64,000 nt of DNA from Alteromonadaceae bacterium XY-R5 (lineage in GTDB: Bacteria > Pseudomonadota > Gammaproteobacteria > Enterobacterales > Alteromonadaceae). The translations under genes and the position numbers were made by a program. The stretch is from NCBI GenBank assembly GCA_001660395.1, contig LXWE01000002.1, positions 248,001 through 312,000 on the forward strand, written 5' to 3'. Of the stretch, positions 1 to 9,788 are shown one piece after another; the stretch's first letter is position 1, and each line of letters starts with the position of its first letter. The notes under the pieces were generated by a model. That model did not search any database, was not told the origin of the DNA, and saw only the letters and a list, made by a program, of their open reading frames with translations.

Positions 1-605
1 CAGAACAAATTGACGCTAACGTGATTACGTTGGCACAAATTCCCACACATTTGCATGAAGCCGACATAGTGATCAGTTCTACCGCCAGTCAGTTACCTAT
101 TTTAGGTAAGGGCATGGTTGAACGCGCGTTAAAAGAGCGTCGCTATAAGCCGATGTTTTTGGTGGATTTAGCGGTACCACGAGATATTGAAGGCGAAGTT
201 GGCGAACTTGACGATGCCTACCTATATACAGTGGACGACTTGCAGCAGATCGTTGAGCAAAATATTGCGTCACGTAACAGCGCTGCACAGGAAGCTGAAA
301 AAATGGTGGCGGAGCAGGCCCATGCGTTTATGCAATGGCGCGAAGCCCAGCAGTCTGTGGATTTGCTGCGTGAATTTCGTCAGCAAAGTGAGCAGACTCG
401 CGACAAACTGCTCGCCAGGGCAGTGAATCAACTTGCAGAAGGCAAAGACCCACAGCAACTTTTGGTTGAAATGGCAAATAAGCTAACCAATGCCTTGCTG
501 CACCCGCCCACGAGAGCCCTGAAAATGGCTGCAGAATCGGATGACAAAGGTGCACAGGAGTTGCTGCGCAACGCCTTTGGCCTGGATATGAATAACGGCC
601 GCTAG
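1..605 (+). CDS. hemA: Glutamyl-tRNA reductase, 3' part (5' end outside window)
   Basis: Reduces glutamyl-tRNA(Glu) to glutamate-1-semialdehyde with NADPH, the first committed step of tetrapyrrole synthesis by the C5 route. The reading frame is open from the left edge (first full codon at base 3), so about the last 200 residues are present. They hold the end of the NADPH-binding fold ([15 protein letters not shown], then [12 protein letters not shown]) and the long helical dimerisation domain that ends in the family's typical [10 protein letters not shown] stretch. The gene stands 62 bp upstream of prfA, the conserved hemA-prfA-prmC order of gammaproteobacteria. The N-terminal catalytic domain with its cysteine lies outside the window. 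Confidence 0.95.
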   Translation, partial: EQIDANVITLAQIPTHLHEADIVISSTASQLPILGKGMVERALKERRYKPMFLVDLAVPRDIEGEVGELDDAYLYTVDDLQQIVEQNIASRNSAAQEAEKMVAEQAHAFMQWREAQQSVDLLREFRQQSEQTRDKLLARAVNQLAEGKDPQQLLVEMANKLTNALLHPPTRALKMAAESDDKGAQELLRNAFGLDMNNGR

Positions 606-667
606 CACGTCGCTGGCACGCCTAAAAAGAAAGTCGGCTGACACTCAGCCAAGGTTACAGGAATACT

Positions 668-1756
668 ATGAAACAGTCGGTTATCACCAAACTGGAATCG
701 CTGGTTGAGCGATTCGAAGAAGTTCAGGCGTTATTGAGTGACGCCGGCATCATTGCCGATCAGGAGAAATTCCGTGCATTATCGAAAGAATATGCACAGC
801 TGGAAGACGTGGTAAAAGGTTTCCGCGATTATCAGCAGGCTCAGGATGATGTCGCTTCGGCTCAGGAAATGATGCAAGAGTCAGATCCTGAAATGCGCGA
901 AATGGCGCAGGAAGAAATGAAAATCGCCAAAGAAGCCATCAGCCGTTTGGAAGATGAGCTGCAAATTTTGTTGTTACCTAAAGATCCAAACGATGACAAC
1001 AGCTGTTTCCTGGAAATCCGTGCTGGGGCAGGTGGTGATGAAGCTGCGATTTTTGCGGGCGATTTGTTCCGTATGTACAGTCGTTACGCTGAAACCCGTG
1101 GCTGGAAAGTCGAAGTGATCAGTTGCAACGAAGGCGAACATGGCGGTTATAAAGAGATGATTGCTAACGTCATGGGGGACGGAGCATACGGCACCCTGAA
1201 ATTTGAATCCGGTGGTCACCGTGTTCAGCGTGTACCTGAAACGGAATCGCAGGGCCGCATTCATACCTCTGCTTGTACTGTGGTGGTGATGCCAGAAATT
1301 CCAGAATCGGAAGCGATTGAAATCAACAAAGCCGATTTGAAAATCGATACTTTCCGCGCCTCAGGTGCGGGTGGTCAGCACGTTAACAAAACAGATTCTG
1401 CGATTCGTATTACTCACTTGCCGACAGGCCTGGTGGTGGAATGTCAGGACGAGCGTTCACAGCACAAAAACCGCGCGAAAGCGCTGTCTGTATTGCAGTC
1501 TCGCCTGAATCAGCTTGAAGAAGAGAAACGTGCCGCAGAAGAAACCAGCACGCGCCGGAATCTGGTCGCCAGTGGTGATCGTTCTGAGCGCATTCGTACC
1601 TATAATTTCCCGCAAGGTCGGGTGACGGATCACCGCATCAATCTTACATTATATAAGCTGGATGATGTGATGGAAGGTGATGTAGGCAGCCTGCTTGAGC
1701 CGATCCGTCAGGAGCACCAGGCGGATTTGCTGGCGTCACTGTCAGACGAATACTAA
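668..1756 (+). CDS. prfA: Peptide chain release factor 1
   Basis: Recognises UAA and UAG in the ribosomal A site and triggers release of the finished peptide. The 362-residue length is normal. The GGQ motif that enters the peptidyl-transferase centre is at residues 235-237 (GAGGQHVNK). The stop-codon-reading PxT tripeptide is in [14 protein letters not shown], with Glu in the middle where E. coli has Ala. Coiled N-terminal domain 1 is rich in Glu and Gln. The ATG follows a purine-rich ACAGGA site. The stop codon overlaps the prmC start by one base (TAATG), so the factor and the methyltransferase that modifies its GGQ glutamine are translationally coupled. Confidence 0.97.
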   Translation: MKQSVITKLESLVERFEEVQALLSDAGIIADQEKFRALSKEYAQLEDVVKGFRDYQQAQDDVASAQEMMQESDPEMREMAQEEMKIAKEAISRLEDELQILLLPKDPNDDNSCFLEIRAGAGGDEAAIFAGDLFRMYSRYAETRGWKVEVISCNEGEHGGYKEMIANVMGDGAYGTLKFESGGHRVQRVPETESQGRIHTSACTVVVMPEIPESEAIEINKADLKIDTFRASGAGGQHVNKTDSAIRITHLPTGLVVECQDERSQHKNRAKALSVLQSRLNQLEEEKRAAEETSTRRNLVASGDRSERIRTYNFPQGRVTDHRINLTLYKLDDVMEGDVGSLLEPIRQEHQADLLASLSDEY

Positions 1757-2616
1757 TGTCCTCATCCTCATATTCAACTGAGTCCATCGCGGCTCAGTTG
1801 AACTGGGCTAAGGCCCAATTATCTGACTCCGATTCTGCTACCCTCGACGCCCGTGTTCTGCTGTGTCATGTCTTAGATAAATCCGCCAGCTATCTCATGA
1901 CCTGGCCAGAAAAAGCATTAACGTCTGAACAATTATCTGAGTTCCAACAACTTATCCAAAGGCGTTGTGATGGTCAGCCGGTGGCGCATTTAATTGGGTA
2001 TCGAGATTTCTGGAGCCTGCGTTTGCGGGTGTCAGCCGATACTCTGATTCCTCGCCCTGAAACTGAACTGCTAGTAGAAACCGCGTTGGAGCTTGGCCCA
2101 ACTGGGGCTGCCAAGGTGCTTGATTTAGGCACAGGTACCGGCGCAATCGCTTTAGCTCTGGCGAGTGAACGCAAAGACTGGCAGGTGTTTGGTGCGGATT
2201 TTAAAGCAGAGGCTGTCATCCTGGCGCAAGCCAACGCCTCAGACAATGGTCTGAGCCGGGTTGAATTTCGCCAGAGTGACTGGTTTACTCAGTTTGCGGG
2301 CGAACGCTTTGATTTGATTGTGACGAATCCACCTTATGTTGAAGCCGACAGTCCTTATTTACAGCAAGGGGATGTGCGCTTTGAGCCGTTGTCGGCTCTT
2401 ACCTCTGGTCAGGACGGATTGGACGACATTCGTCTGATTGTGACAAATGCCCCGGAGCATATGAATCCAGATGCCTGGCTGATGATTGAGCACGGTTACG
2501 AACAGGGCGAAGCGGTGGCCAACCTGCTGCGACAGCGCGGGTTTGAACAGGTTAGGGTGTGCCAGGATTTGGCCGGACTCGATCGCATTACGCTCGGGTG
2601 TTGGAAAGGTTGCTAA
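1756..2616 (+). CDS. prmC: Release factor glutamine N5-methyltransferase
   Basis: Methylates the GGQ glutamine of RF1 and RF2 using S-adenosylmethionine. The N-terminal helical substrate-binding part is followed by a Rossmann methyltransferase fold with the SAM-binding loop VLDLGTGTGAIAL near residue 120 and the catalytic NPPY motif at residues 191-194. At 286 residues it is close to the usual length. The start overlaps the prfA stop by one base. No other start is likely because the first residues align with the family N-terminus only loosely and translational coupling fixes the site. Confidence 0.96.
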   Translation: MSSSSYSTESIAAQLNWAKAQLSDSDSATLDARVLLCHVLDKSASYLMTWPEKALTSEQLSEFQQLIQRRCDGQPVAHLIGYRDFWSLRLRVSADTLIPRPETELLVETALELGPTGAAKVLDLGTGTGAIALALASERKDWQVFGADFKAEAVILAQANASDNGLSRVEFRQSDWFTQFAGERFDLIVTNPPYVEADSPYLQQGDVRFEPLSALTSGQDGLDDIRLIVTNAPEHMNPDAWLMIEHGYEQGEAVANLLRQRGFEQVRVCQDLAGLDRITLGCWKGC

Positions 2617-2681
2617 GCTAGGTGAATAGCGCTAAGGTTTTGCTGCGAATATAGGCGGCATCAAAGTGAAAGGAGTTGTGC

Positions 2682-4253
2682 ATGTCGGAAGATGATTTTC
2701 TGTTTGCCGAGGATACGGATGAAGAAGAATTTCATGCCCTGGAAAACTGGAAAATTCTGGTGGTCGATGATGAACCTGAGGTTCACGCTGTCACGAAACT
2801 TGCACTGAGCGACTTTGTTTTTCAGGAGAAAGGCCTGGAATTTATAAGCGCCTACAGTGGTGCTGAAGCTAAACAGAAACTCCGCGAACATGAAGACATC
2901 GCTATCGTGCTGCTGGATGTGGTGATGGAAACCGACGATGCCGGTCTGAAAGTTGCCGACTTTATTCGTCACGAACTGCATAATAATTTCACACGCATAA
3001 TTCTGCGCACCGGACAGCCCGGCCAGGCGCCTGAAAAAGATGTCATCCTTAATTACGACATCAATGACTACAAATCCAAAACTGAATTAACTGCACAAAA
3101 GCTGTTTACCGTCACTATTGCCACGCTGCGCTCCTATCGCGATATCGTTGTTATCGAGGAAAACCGCAAGGGGCTGGAGAAGATAATCGCTTCATCTGCT
3201 GACCTGTTCACACTGCAATCGTTAGAAAGCTTTATTGAAGGCATTATTCAGCAATTAGCCTCGCTGTTAGGGGGCACTAAAGATGCCGTATATATTACCT
3301 CTGCCGTTGCGGGGCCGCAGCCGATTAACAAGGCGGATCCTTATCCGCTGATCGTGTTTAAAGGCAAAGGTGAATATAGTGATCTTGAAGGCAAGGCTCT
3401 TGAAGACGTAGTGTCAGGTAGACAATTGGAATCCTGTCGTCAGGCGATGAAAAGCAAAGGCATCATCTACGAAGACGAATATCTGGTGGCATATTGCGCG
3501 AGCAAATCTGAACGCGGTTCACTTCTGTATTTATCTGGCTTACCGCGTCGATTAACCGGAACAGATAAACGTCTGATCGAGATATTTTCACAAAACGTCC
3601 AAATCGCTTTTGATAATATTCTGCTGAATAAAGATATTGAAGATACCCAGCGAGAACTTTTAGAACGTATCGGCAATGCGTTACAAACCCAGTTGAGTAA
3701 AGGTAAAAATATCAAACGTATGGATAAGCTCTGCCATTTGCTTGGTTCGGCTTATGGGTTAGGACGGTATGATTTAGAGTTACTAAAGCTGGCGTTACCG
3801 CTGCACGATATCGGTAAACTGGGGCTGCCGGATGCTATTCTGGAAAAGCCAGGAGAGCTGTCTGCCGATGAAAAATGTAACGTTAAAAGCCACGCAGACT
3901 TGGGATATAAGCTGTTAAAAGGCTCAAATCGCCCAATTCTGCAAACGGCTGCACTGATTGCCAGAGATCATCATGAACACTGGGATGGTAATGGGTATCC
4001 GCGCGGCCTGAAAGGCGAGGCGATTCACATTAACGCCCGCATAATTGGCTTGGTTGATGTCTTCGATGCGCTGATCAGTCGCCGACATCACAAAGATGCC
4101 TGGCCATTGGAAAAGGTCATGCAGAGTATCGTCGCGAATAAGGGAAAACAGTTCGATCCTGTTCTGGTGGATATCCTGCAGGCTAACCTTAACAAAGTTA
4201 CCGAAATCGTTTCTGCAACCGATGATGATGCCAGCCCACTAGTTGACTGGTAA
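2682..4253 (+). CDS. Response regulator with DUF3369 and HD-GYP domains
   Basis: Probable two-component output protein that degrades cyclic di-GMP. The receiver domain (about residues 25-150) has the acidic pair in VVDDEP, the phospho-acceptor Asp in VLLDVVM and the Lys in YKSKTE. A central DUF3369 sensor-like domain spans about 165-320. The C-terminal HD-GYP phosphodiesterase has HDIGK, DHHEHWDGNGYP and RGLKG intact, so it should be active. The ATG at 2682 is chosen because AAAGGAG lies six bases before it; an upstream in-frame TTG adds only two residues. It sits between prmC and sirB2, a place where related genomes often have nothing, and it has its own 65-bp leader. The partner histidine kinase is not in the window. 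Confidence 0.9.
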   Translation: MSEDDFLFAEDTDEEEFHALENWKILVVDDEPEVHAVTKLALSDFVFQEKGLEFISAYSGAEAKQKLREHEDIAIVLLDVVMETDDAGLKVADFIRHELHNNFTRIILRTGQPGQAPEKDVILNYDINDYKSKTELTAQKLFTVTIATLRSYRDIVVIEENRKGLEKIIASSADLFTLQSLESFIEGIIQQLASLLGGTKDAVYITSAVAGPQPINKADPYPLIVFKGKGEYSDLEGKALEDVVSGRQLESCRQAMKSKGIIYEDEYLVAYCASKSERGSLLYLSGLPRRLTGTDKRLIEIFSQNVQIAFDNILLNKDIEDTQRELLERIGNALQTQLSKGKNIKRMDKLCHLLGSAYGLGRYDLELLKLALPLHDIGKLGLPDAILEKPGELSADEKCNVKSHADLGYKLLKGSNRPILQTAALIARDHHEHWDGNGYPRGLKGEAIHINARIIGLVDVFDALISRRHHKDAWPLEKVMQSIVANKGKQFDPVLVDILQANLNKVTEIVSATDDDASPLVDW

Positions 4254-4407
4254 GTCTGTTGCAAAATCGTCGAATTTAAATTGATCTAGCTATCAAAAGT
4301 TTAGCAACTTTTTGTTATTTGACCCTTCTCTTTGCCCAGCTATAGCAGTAAAGTTGGGCCTCATTATCCTTCCCTAATTAGAATAATAACGTCAAGGAAA
4401 GCGCCCC

Positions 4408-4785
4408 ATGTACCTAATCATGAAGCATGTTCATCTGACTTTTGTTGCCCTTAGTATTGCCTTATTTATTTTTCGTTTTGTACTGAGTGTAAAGCAGTCG
4501 CCCTGGCTGCAAGGTAAATTGTTAAAAGTATTACCTCATGCCATTGATACCTTGTTGCTGCTTAGTGCTCTGAGTTTATGTGTGATCCTGCAACAATATC
4601 CATTTGTCCAAACCTGGCTCACCGTCAAGGTCGTTGGGGTGGTGCTGTATATTTTGCTTGGGCTGATTGCGCTGAAAAAAGCGCGTACTATGCCAGTAAA
4701 ATGGATGACGTTTTTGGCGGCACTGGCCGTGTTAGGCATTACGGCTAAGGTGGCTATCTATAAAGATGCCTTGTGGATGTCTTAA
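4408..4785 (+). CDS. sirB2: SirB2 family inner-membrane protein
   Basis: A 125-residue protein with four predicted hydrophobic helices and a short N-terminus starting MYLIMKHVHLTFVALS, which matches the SirB/YchQ family. In related bacteria the gene lies between prmC and sirB1-kdsA, as here. The biochemical role is unknown; the name comes from a Salmonella screen for invasion-gene expression. AAGGA lies nine bases before the ATG. Confidence 0.85.
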   Translation: MYLIMKHVHLTFVALSIALFIFRFVLSVKQSPWLQGKLLKVLPHAIDTLLLLSALSLCVILQQYPFVQTWLTVKVVGVVLYILLGLIALKKARTMPVKWMTFLAALAVLGITAKVAIYKDALWMS

Positions 4786-4868
4786 GGATGCTAACGGCGC
4801 GCGGTAAAGAAAATCGTTGCGCGTCCGATATTGATCTCGTCAGCACTGTGTATTTTGAGGTTCGTTAA

Positions 4869-5681
4869 GTGCAAGCAATTATTGATGCCATTCAACAGGA
4901 CGAGCTGCTAGATGCGGCTTTACGTGTCGCCGAGCAGGTAGGTCAGCGCAACAGTCGTCAGGCATATCAGGCTCGAGTGGGGCTGATGACAGAACAAATG
5001 TCTGATGCTTTGGCGGGGATAGCCCACGATCAGGATGGCTTAACTCGGTTTCTAAATTACTTCTATCGGCATCTGGCATTCAGTGGTCGCGAAATGGATG
5101 CGTTGTCATCCAAACACTGTCTGATCCAGCGTGTTATCGATTACCGTACCGGTATCCCGGTCACCCTCGGTATTTTGCTAACCCATTTTGCTAAAGCATT
5201 GGGGTTTAACGCCAGTTGCGTAAATTTTCCTGGTCACTTTTTGGTAAGTTTTAGCATTGACGAAGATGAGCCACTGTATGTGGATCCGCTTAATGGCAAT
5301 AGCTTGAGTGTGCAAGCGCTGGAAAGTATGTATTGCAGTGTGATGGAAGAGGAAGAAGACGAGATGCCGGCCAATTTACTGGAACCGGCGAAAAGTGAAG
5401 ATGTCATCATTCGTCTGCTGAATAATCTAAAAGCGTCATTTATGCTCGAACAGCAATTCCAGTATGCGTTGGTATGTGTCGATTTGTTGATCCTTCTGTG
5501 CCCAAATGACCCGTATGAACGGCGCGATCGTGGTTTTTTACTGCATCAGTTAGATTGTCCACAGATGGCGCTGGCAGATTATCAGTATTTTATTCGCCAT
5601 TGCCCTCAGGATCCGGCTGCGCAGCTACTGAAAATTCAGCTTCGCCATTTACATAATTCGCCGCCCGTTGTGTTACATTAA
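4869..5681 (+). CDS. sirB1: SirB1 family protein (transglutaminase-like fold plus TPR)
   Basis: A 270-residue cytosolic protein. The first 160 residues form the SirB1 transglutaminase-like domain (RTGIPVTLGILLTHFAKALG, then FPGHFLVSF). The last 80 residues contain tetratricopeptide-like helices (NDPYERRDRGFLLHQL). It starts with GTG, with TGAGG upstream. It lies 83 bp after sirB2 and 48 bp before kdsA, the standard sirB2-sirB1-kdsA order. The molecular function is not established. Confidence 0.88.
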   Translation: MQAIIDAIQQDELLDAALRVAEQVGQRNSRQAYQARVGLMTEQMSDALAGIAHDQDGLTRFLNYFYRHLAFSGREMDALSSKHCLIQRVIDYRTGIPVTLGILLTHFAKALGFNASCVNFPGHFLVSFSIDEDEPLYVDPLNGNSLSVQALESMYCSVMEEEEDEMPANLLEPAKSEDVIIRLLNNLKASFMLEQQFQYALVCVDLLILLCPNDPYERRDRGFLLHQLDCPQMALADYQYFIRHCPQDPAAQLLKIQLRHLHNSPPVVLH

Positions 5682-6581
<900 letters not shown>

Positions 6582-6589
6582 TTCGCTTA

Positions 6590-6616
6590 GCCAGCACCGA
6601 TTCCTTCGGTGCTGGC
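6590..6616 (+). terminator. Hairpin after kdsA, probable terminator
   Basis: Perfect 11-bp arms (GCCAGCACCGA and its complement) enclose a five-base loop nine bases after the kdsA stop. There is no strong T-run after it, so termination may be weak or Rho-assisted. Confidence 0.55.
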
Positions 6617-6825
6617 TGCATTCACGTGCCTTAGCCATTCTATTTTCTCATAAGAATTTTCAATCCGCATATAGCTCGGGTCAGACTAAATTAATTTTCG
6701 CTTGTTCAATAAATGTTCTATTTGATTAGTGTTAAGGTATGCCTAAGCACAAGCGGGTTTAATTTCTACATTAGAAAAAATAATCGTTTGATTGCGGTTC
6801 AGAATTATTTTGATAAGCTCTTAGC

Positions 6826-7734
6826 ATGAGCCGAAGATTACCCCCCCTTAATTCCCTAAAGGCATTTGAAGCCGCTGCACGTCACCTGAGTTTTACCCGG
6901 GCGGCGGATGAGCTATTTGTGACTCAGGCTGCTGTGTCACATCAGATCAAGGCGTTGGAAGAGTTTCTGTCGATGAAACTGTTTTTACGCAAGAATCGTT
7001 CGCTATTGCTGACCGAAGAAGGTCAAAGCTATTACCTGGATTTGAAAGATATCTTCCAATCACTTCAGGATGCCACCGAGCGATTGTTAGCCCGGGGCGC
7101 TAAAGGAGCCATTACGGTAGCATTACCCCCAAGTTTTGCTATCCAGTGGCTGGTCCCCCGAATCAATAAATTCTCCCAGATGAATCCGGACATTGATGTG
7201 CGGATTAAAGCGGTAGACTTTGATGAAGGCTTTTTGAGCGATGACATTGATGTGGCCATTTATTATGGTCGCGGCAAATGGTCGGGGTTACAGGCAGATA
7301 AACTGCACACTGAGTATCTGACGCCCGTTTGTTCACCTATGCTGTTTCAGGGCGATAAACCACTTGATACACTGGACGATCTTAAACACCATGTTCTATT
7401 GCACGACAGTGCCCGGGATAACTGGAAGAACTGGGTGCGTCAGTTTAATGTGCCTGGCATTAATGTGAATCAGGGGCCGATTTTTAGCCATTCAATGTTG
7501 GTGCTACAAGCGGCCGCATTAGGGCAGGGCATTGCCCTTGGTCACAGCGTACTGGCGCGACCGGAAATTGAATCAGGCCGCTTAGTTTGCCCGTTTGATG
7601 AAAAGCTGGTCAGTAAAAACAGTTATTATGTGGTCTGCCCCCAATCTCAGGCAGAATTAGGTAAAATTGCTGCCTTTCGTGAATGGCTATTAGCCCAGGT
7701 CAAAGAAGATCAGCAAGATGATAATTTCGTATAA
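6826..7734 (+). CDS. gcvA: LysR-family regulator, GcvA type
   Basis: A 302-residue LysR regulator whose N-terminus (RRLPPLNSLKAFEAAARHLSFTRAADEL) is the hallmark of GcvA, the regulator of the glycine cleavage system in E. coli. The winged helix-turn-helix is at residues 6-65 and the effector domain at about 92-295. The neighbourhood gcvA-(hydrolase)-ygdD-rlmM is nearly that of E. coli, which supports orthology. The gcvTHP target genes are not in the window, so the exact regulon is inferred. The 244-bp leader before it is AT-rich and probably holds its promoter. Confidence 0.82.
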   Translation: MSRRLPPLNSLKAFEAAARHLSFTRAADELFVTQAAVSHQIKALEEFLSMKLFLRKNRSLLLTEEGQSYYLDLKDIFQSLQDATERLLARGAKGAITVALPPSFAIQWLVPRINKFSQMNPDIDVRIKAVDFDEGFLSDDIDVAIYYGRGKWSGLQADKLHTEYLTPVCSPMLFQGDKPLDTLDDLKHHVLLHDSARDNWKNWVRQFNVPGINVNQGPIFSHSMLVLQAAALGQGIALGHSVLARPEIESGRLVCPFDEKLVSKNSYYVVCPQSQAELGKIAAFREWLLAQVKEDQQDDNFV

Positions 7735-8335
7735 CCACGCCACTCAACCTGTCGCTACGTTTGTCTTTGCCCACGGCGCTGGCGCAGGCAAAGACAGCGA
7801 CTTTATGCAGTGGGTTGCTGAAGGCATGGCTTCCCAGGGGATCAGCGTTGCCCGATTTAACTTTGCGTATATGGCGGAGCAAGTGGCAACAGGCAAAAAG
7901 CGTCCTCCCCAAAAGATGCCGCATTTACTGGAGCAATATCAGGCCCGTATCAATGAAGTAGATCCTGATATGCCTATTTTTATTGGCGGAAAATCCATGG
8001 GCGGTCGAGCGGCTACACTCTTATTGCAAGAAAGTAGGGCAAAAGGCGGGATCTGCTTCGGATATCCATTTCATCCGCCGGGAAAAGCCGATAAACTTCG
8101 CACCGAACATTTATACGCATTAACCAAACCTTTGCTGATTGTGCAGGGAGAGCGGGATACCTTTGGTACACAGAAAGAAGTTGAAGGTTACGCCTTGGGG
8201 GCTAACATTCAAACTCGCTTTCTCGCTGACGGTGATCATAGTCTGAAACCGCGTAAAGTATCAGGTTTTAGTTATCCGCAACACATTCAGTCTGCCGTCG
8301 ATGCGGCCGTCAATTTTATCAAAGCACAGTTATGA
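7718..8335 (+). CDS. Alpha/beta hydrolase of the KANL3/Tex30-like family
   Basis: A 205-residue cytosolic alpha/beta hydrolase. The nucleophile elbow is GGKSMGGRAA, the acid follows strand 6 (QGERDTFG), and the histidine is in DGDHSLKPRK. The substrate is unknown. It overlaps the gcvA 3' end by 17 bases and its own stop overlaps the next start by four (ATGA), so gcvA, this gene and ygdD are likely one transcript. Confidence 0.82.
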   Translation: MIISYNHATQPVATFVFAHGAGAGKDSDFMQWVAEGMASQGISVARFNFAYMAEQVATGKKRPPQKMPHLLEQYQARINEVDPDMPIFIGGKSMGGRAATLLLQESRAKGGICFGYPFHPPGKADKLRTEHLYALTKPLLIVQGERDTFGTQKEVEGYALGANIQTRFLADGDHSLKPRKVSGFSYPQHIQSAVDAAVNFIKAQL

Positions 8336-8703
8336 AAATCATCCTAAGTCTTACCGCGCTATCAGGCGCACTTGCCGTGATGCTGGGAGCCTTTGGTGCC
8401 CATGGCCTTAAAGGTCGACTAAGTGAACCTATGCTGGCCGTATTCCAGACAGGCGTGCAATACCAGTTTTATCATACCCTGGCGCTTTTGGGCGTGGTGA
8501 TTCTGGCGCGACTGCTGCCTGGGCAATGGTGGCAAACCGCGGCTATTTTTATGTTGGTGGGCATTCTGTGTTTCAGTGGCAGCTTATACGCGTTGGCACT
8601 GACGGGAATTAAATGGTTCGGTCCCATTACGCCCTTTGGGGGCTTGTGTTTTATTTTAGGCTGGCTGTCCGTGTTAGTGGCAACCATCCGTGCTGAGTGG
8701 TAA
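8332..8703 (+). CDS. ygdD: DUF423 (YgdD) family membrane protein
   Basis: A 123-residue protein with four hydrophobic helices. The family signatures are GAFGAHGLKG near the N-terminus and YHTLALLGV in the middle. The function is unknown. As in E. coli it lies between gcvA and rlmM. The start ATG overlaps the upstream stop (ATGA), and the next gene follows after three bases. Confidence 0.9.
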   Translation: MKIILSLTALSGALAVMLGAFGAHGLKGRLSEPMLAVFQTGVQYQFYHTLALLGVVILARLLPGQWWQTAAIFMLVGILCFSGSLYALALTGIKWFGPITPFGGLCFILGWLSVLVATIRAEW

Positions 8704-8706
8704 GTC

Positions 8707-9783
8707 ATGTCAGGATTATTATTATATTGCCGTCCCGGATTTGAAAAAGATCTGGCCAATGAGATTCAGGATAAAGCCGGTGCGTTAGAAGCGTTCGGAT
8801 ATCCCCAGCTAAAGGTAAACGACGGCTACATAGTGTATCAATGTTATGAGCCTGATCAGGCGGACTTGCTGGCGAAGAAATTACCGTTAACGTCGCTGGT
8901 GTTTGCCCGTCAGATGTTTGCCTGTTTAGAACAGGTAACCGAGATGGATCCGGGTGATCGTATCGGCCCGATTCTGGCTGCAGTAAAAGACTTCCCTCTG
9001 TGTGGCGAATTACGGGTAGAACACCCGGATACCGAAAAAGGCAAAGAGCTGTCGAAGCTTTGCCGCAAGTTTACTGTGCCACTGCGCCAGGCCTTGCGTA
9101 AACAAGGTAAGCTGCTGGAAAAAGAAGTGACCAATCGTCCAACGATGCACGTGTTCTTCACCGATAGCCTGGCGGCCTATGTAGGCTATTCCTATAGCTA
9201 TAATCAGTCGCCGTTACCAGGCGGAATCTTACGGTTGAAATTCCCGTCTGCGTCACCAAGCCGTTCTACTTTAAAGCTGGAAGAAGCGTTCCAGTTGTTT
9301 GTGCCAAAAGACGAACATGAAAAGCGTTTAACCTCGGGTATGAATGCGGTGGATTTAGGCGCCTGTCCCGGCGGCTGGACGTATCAGCTGGTGCGTCGTG
9401 GCATGTTTGTGACCGCTATTGATAACGGGGCAATGGCCGACAGCCTGATGGATACTGGTCAGGTTAAACACTATGCCGAAGATGGCTTCAAATTCCGACC
9501 GAAGAAGAAAAACGTTCACTGGCTGGTATGTGACATGATTGAACAGCCGCAAAAAGTGGCCAAGCTGATGGCTACCTGGGTCGCTGAGGGTGAGTGCCAG
9601 GAAGCTATGTTTAACCTTAAACTGCCAATGAAGCGCCGTTATGATTCGGTGAAAGAGTCTCTGGCGTTAATCGAAGAAGTGATGGCGAAACACGGTTACA
9701 GCCGTTATGAGTTACAGGTGAAACATCTTTACCATGATCGTGAAGAAGTCACGGCACACTTGCGTCTGACACCACGGAATTAA
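8707..9783 (+). CDS. rlmM: 23S rRNA 2'-O-ribose C2498 methyltransferase
   Basis: Methylates the ribose of C2498 in the peptidyl-transferase loop of 23S rRNA. At 358 residues it has an N-terminal THUMP-like RNA-binding region and a C-terminal Rossmann methyltransferase of the RrmJ type. Visible features are the SAM loop VDLGACPGGWTYQLVRRG and the KDKE-type catalytic residues, including the lysine in FNLKLPMKRRYDSV. Context with gcvA and ygdD agrees. Confidence 0.95.
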   Translation: MSGLLLYCRPGFEKDLANEIQDKAGALEAFGYPQLKVNDGYIVYQCYEPDQADLLAKKLPLTSLVFARQMFACLEQVTEMDPGDRIGPILAAVKDFPLCGELRVEHPDTEKGKELSKLCRKFTVPLRQALRKQGKLLEKEVTNRPTMHVFFTDSLAAYVGYSYSYNQSPLPGGILRLKFPSASPSRSTLKLEEAFQLFVPKDEHEKRLTSGMNAVDLGACPGGWTYQLVRRGMFVTAIDNGAMADSLMDTGQVKHYAEDGFKFRPKKKNVHWLVCDMIEQPQKVAKLMATWVAEGECQEAMFNLKLPMKRRYDSVKESLALIEEVMAKHGYSRYELQVKHLYHDREEVTAHLRLTPRN

Positions 9784-9788
9784 TTTGA

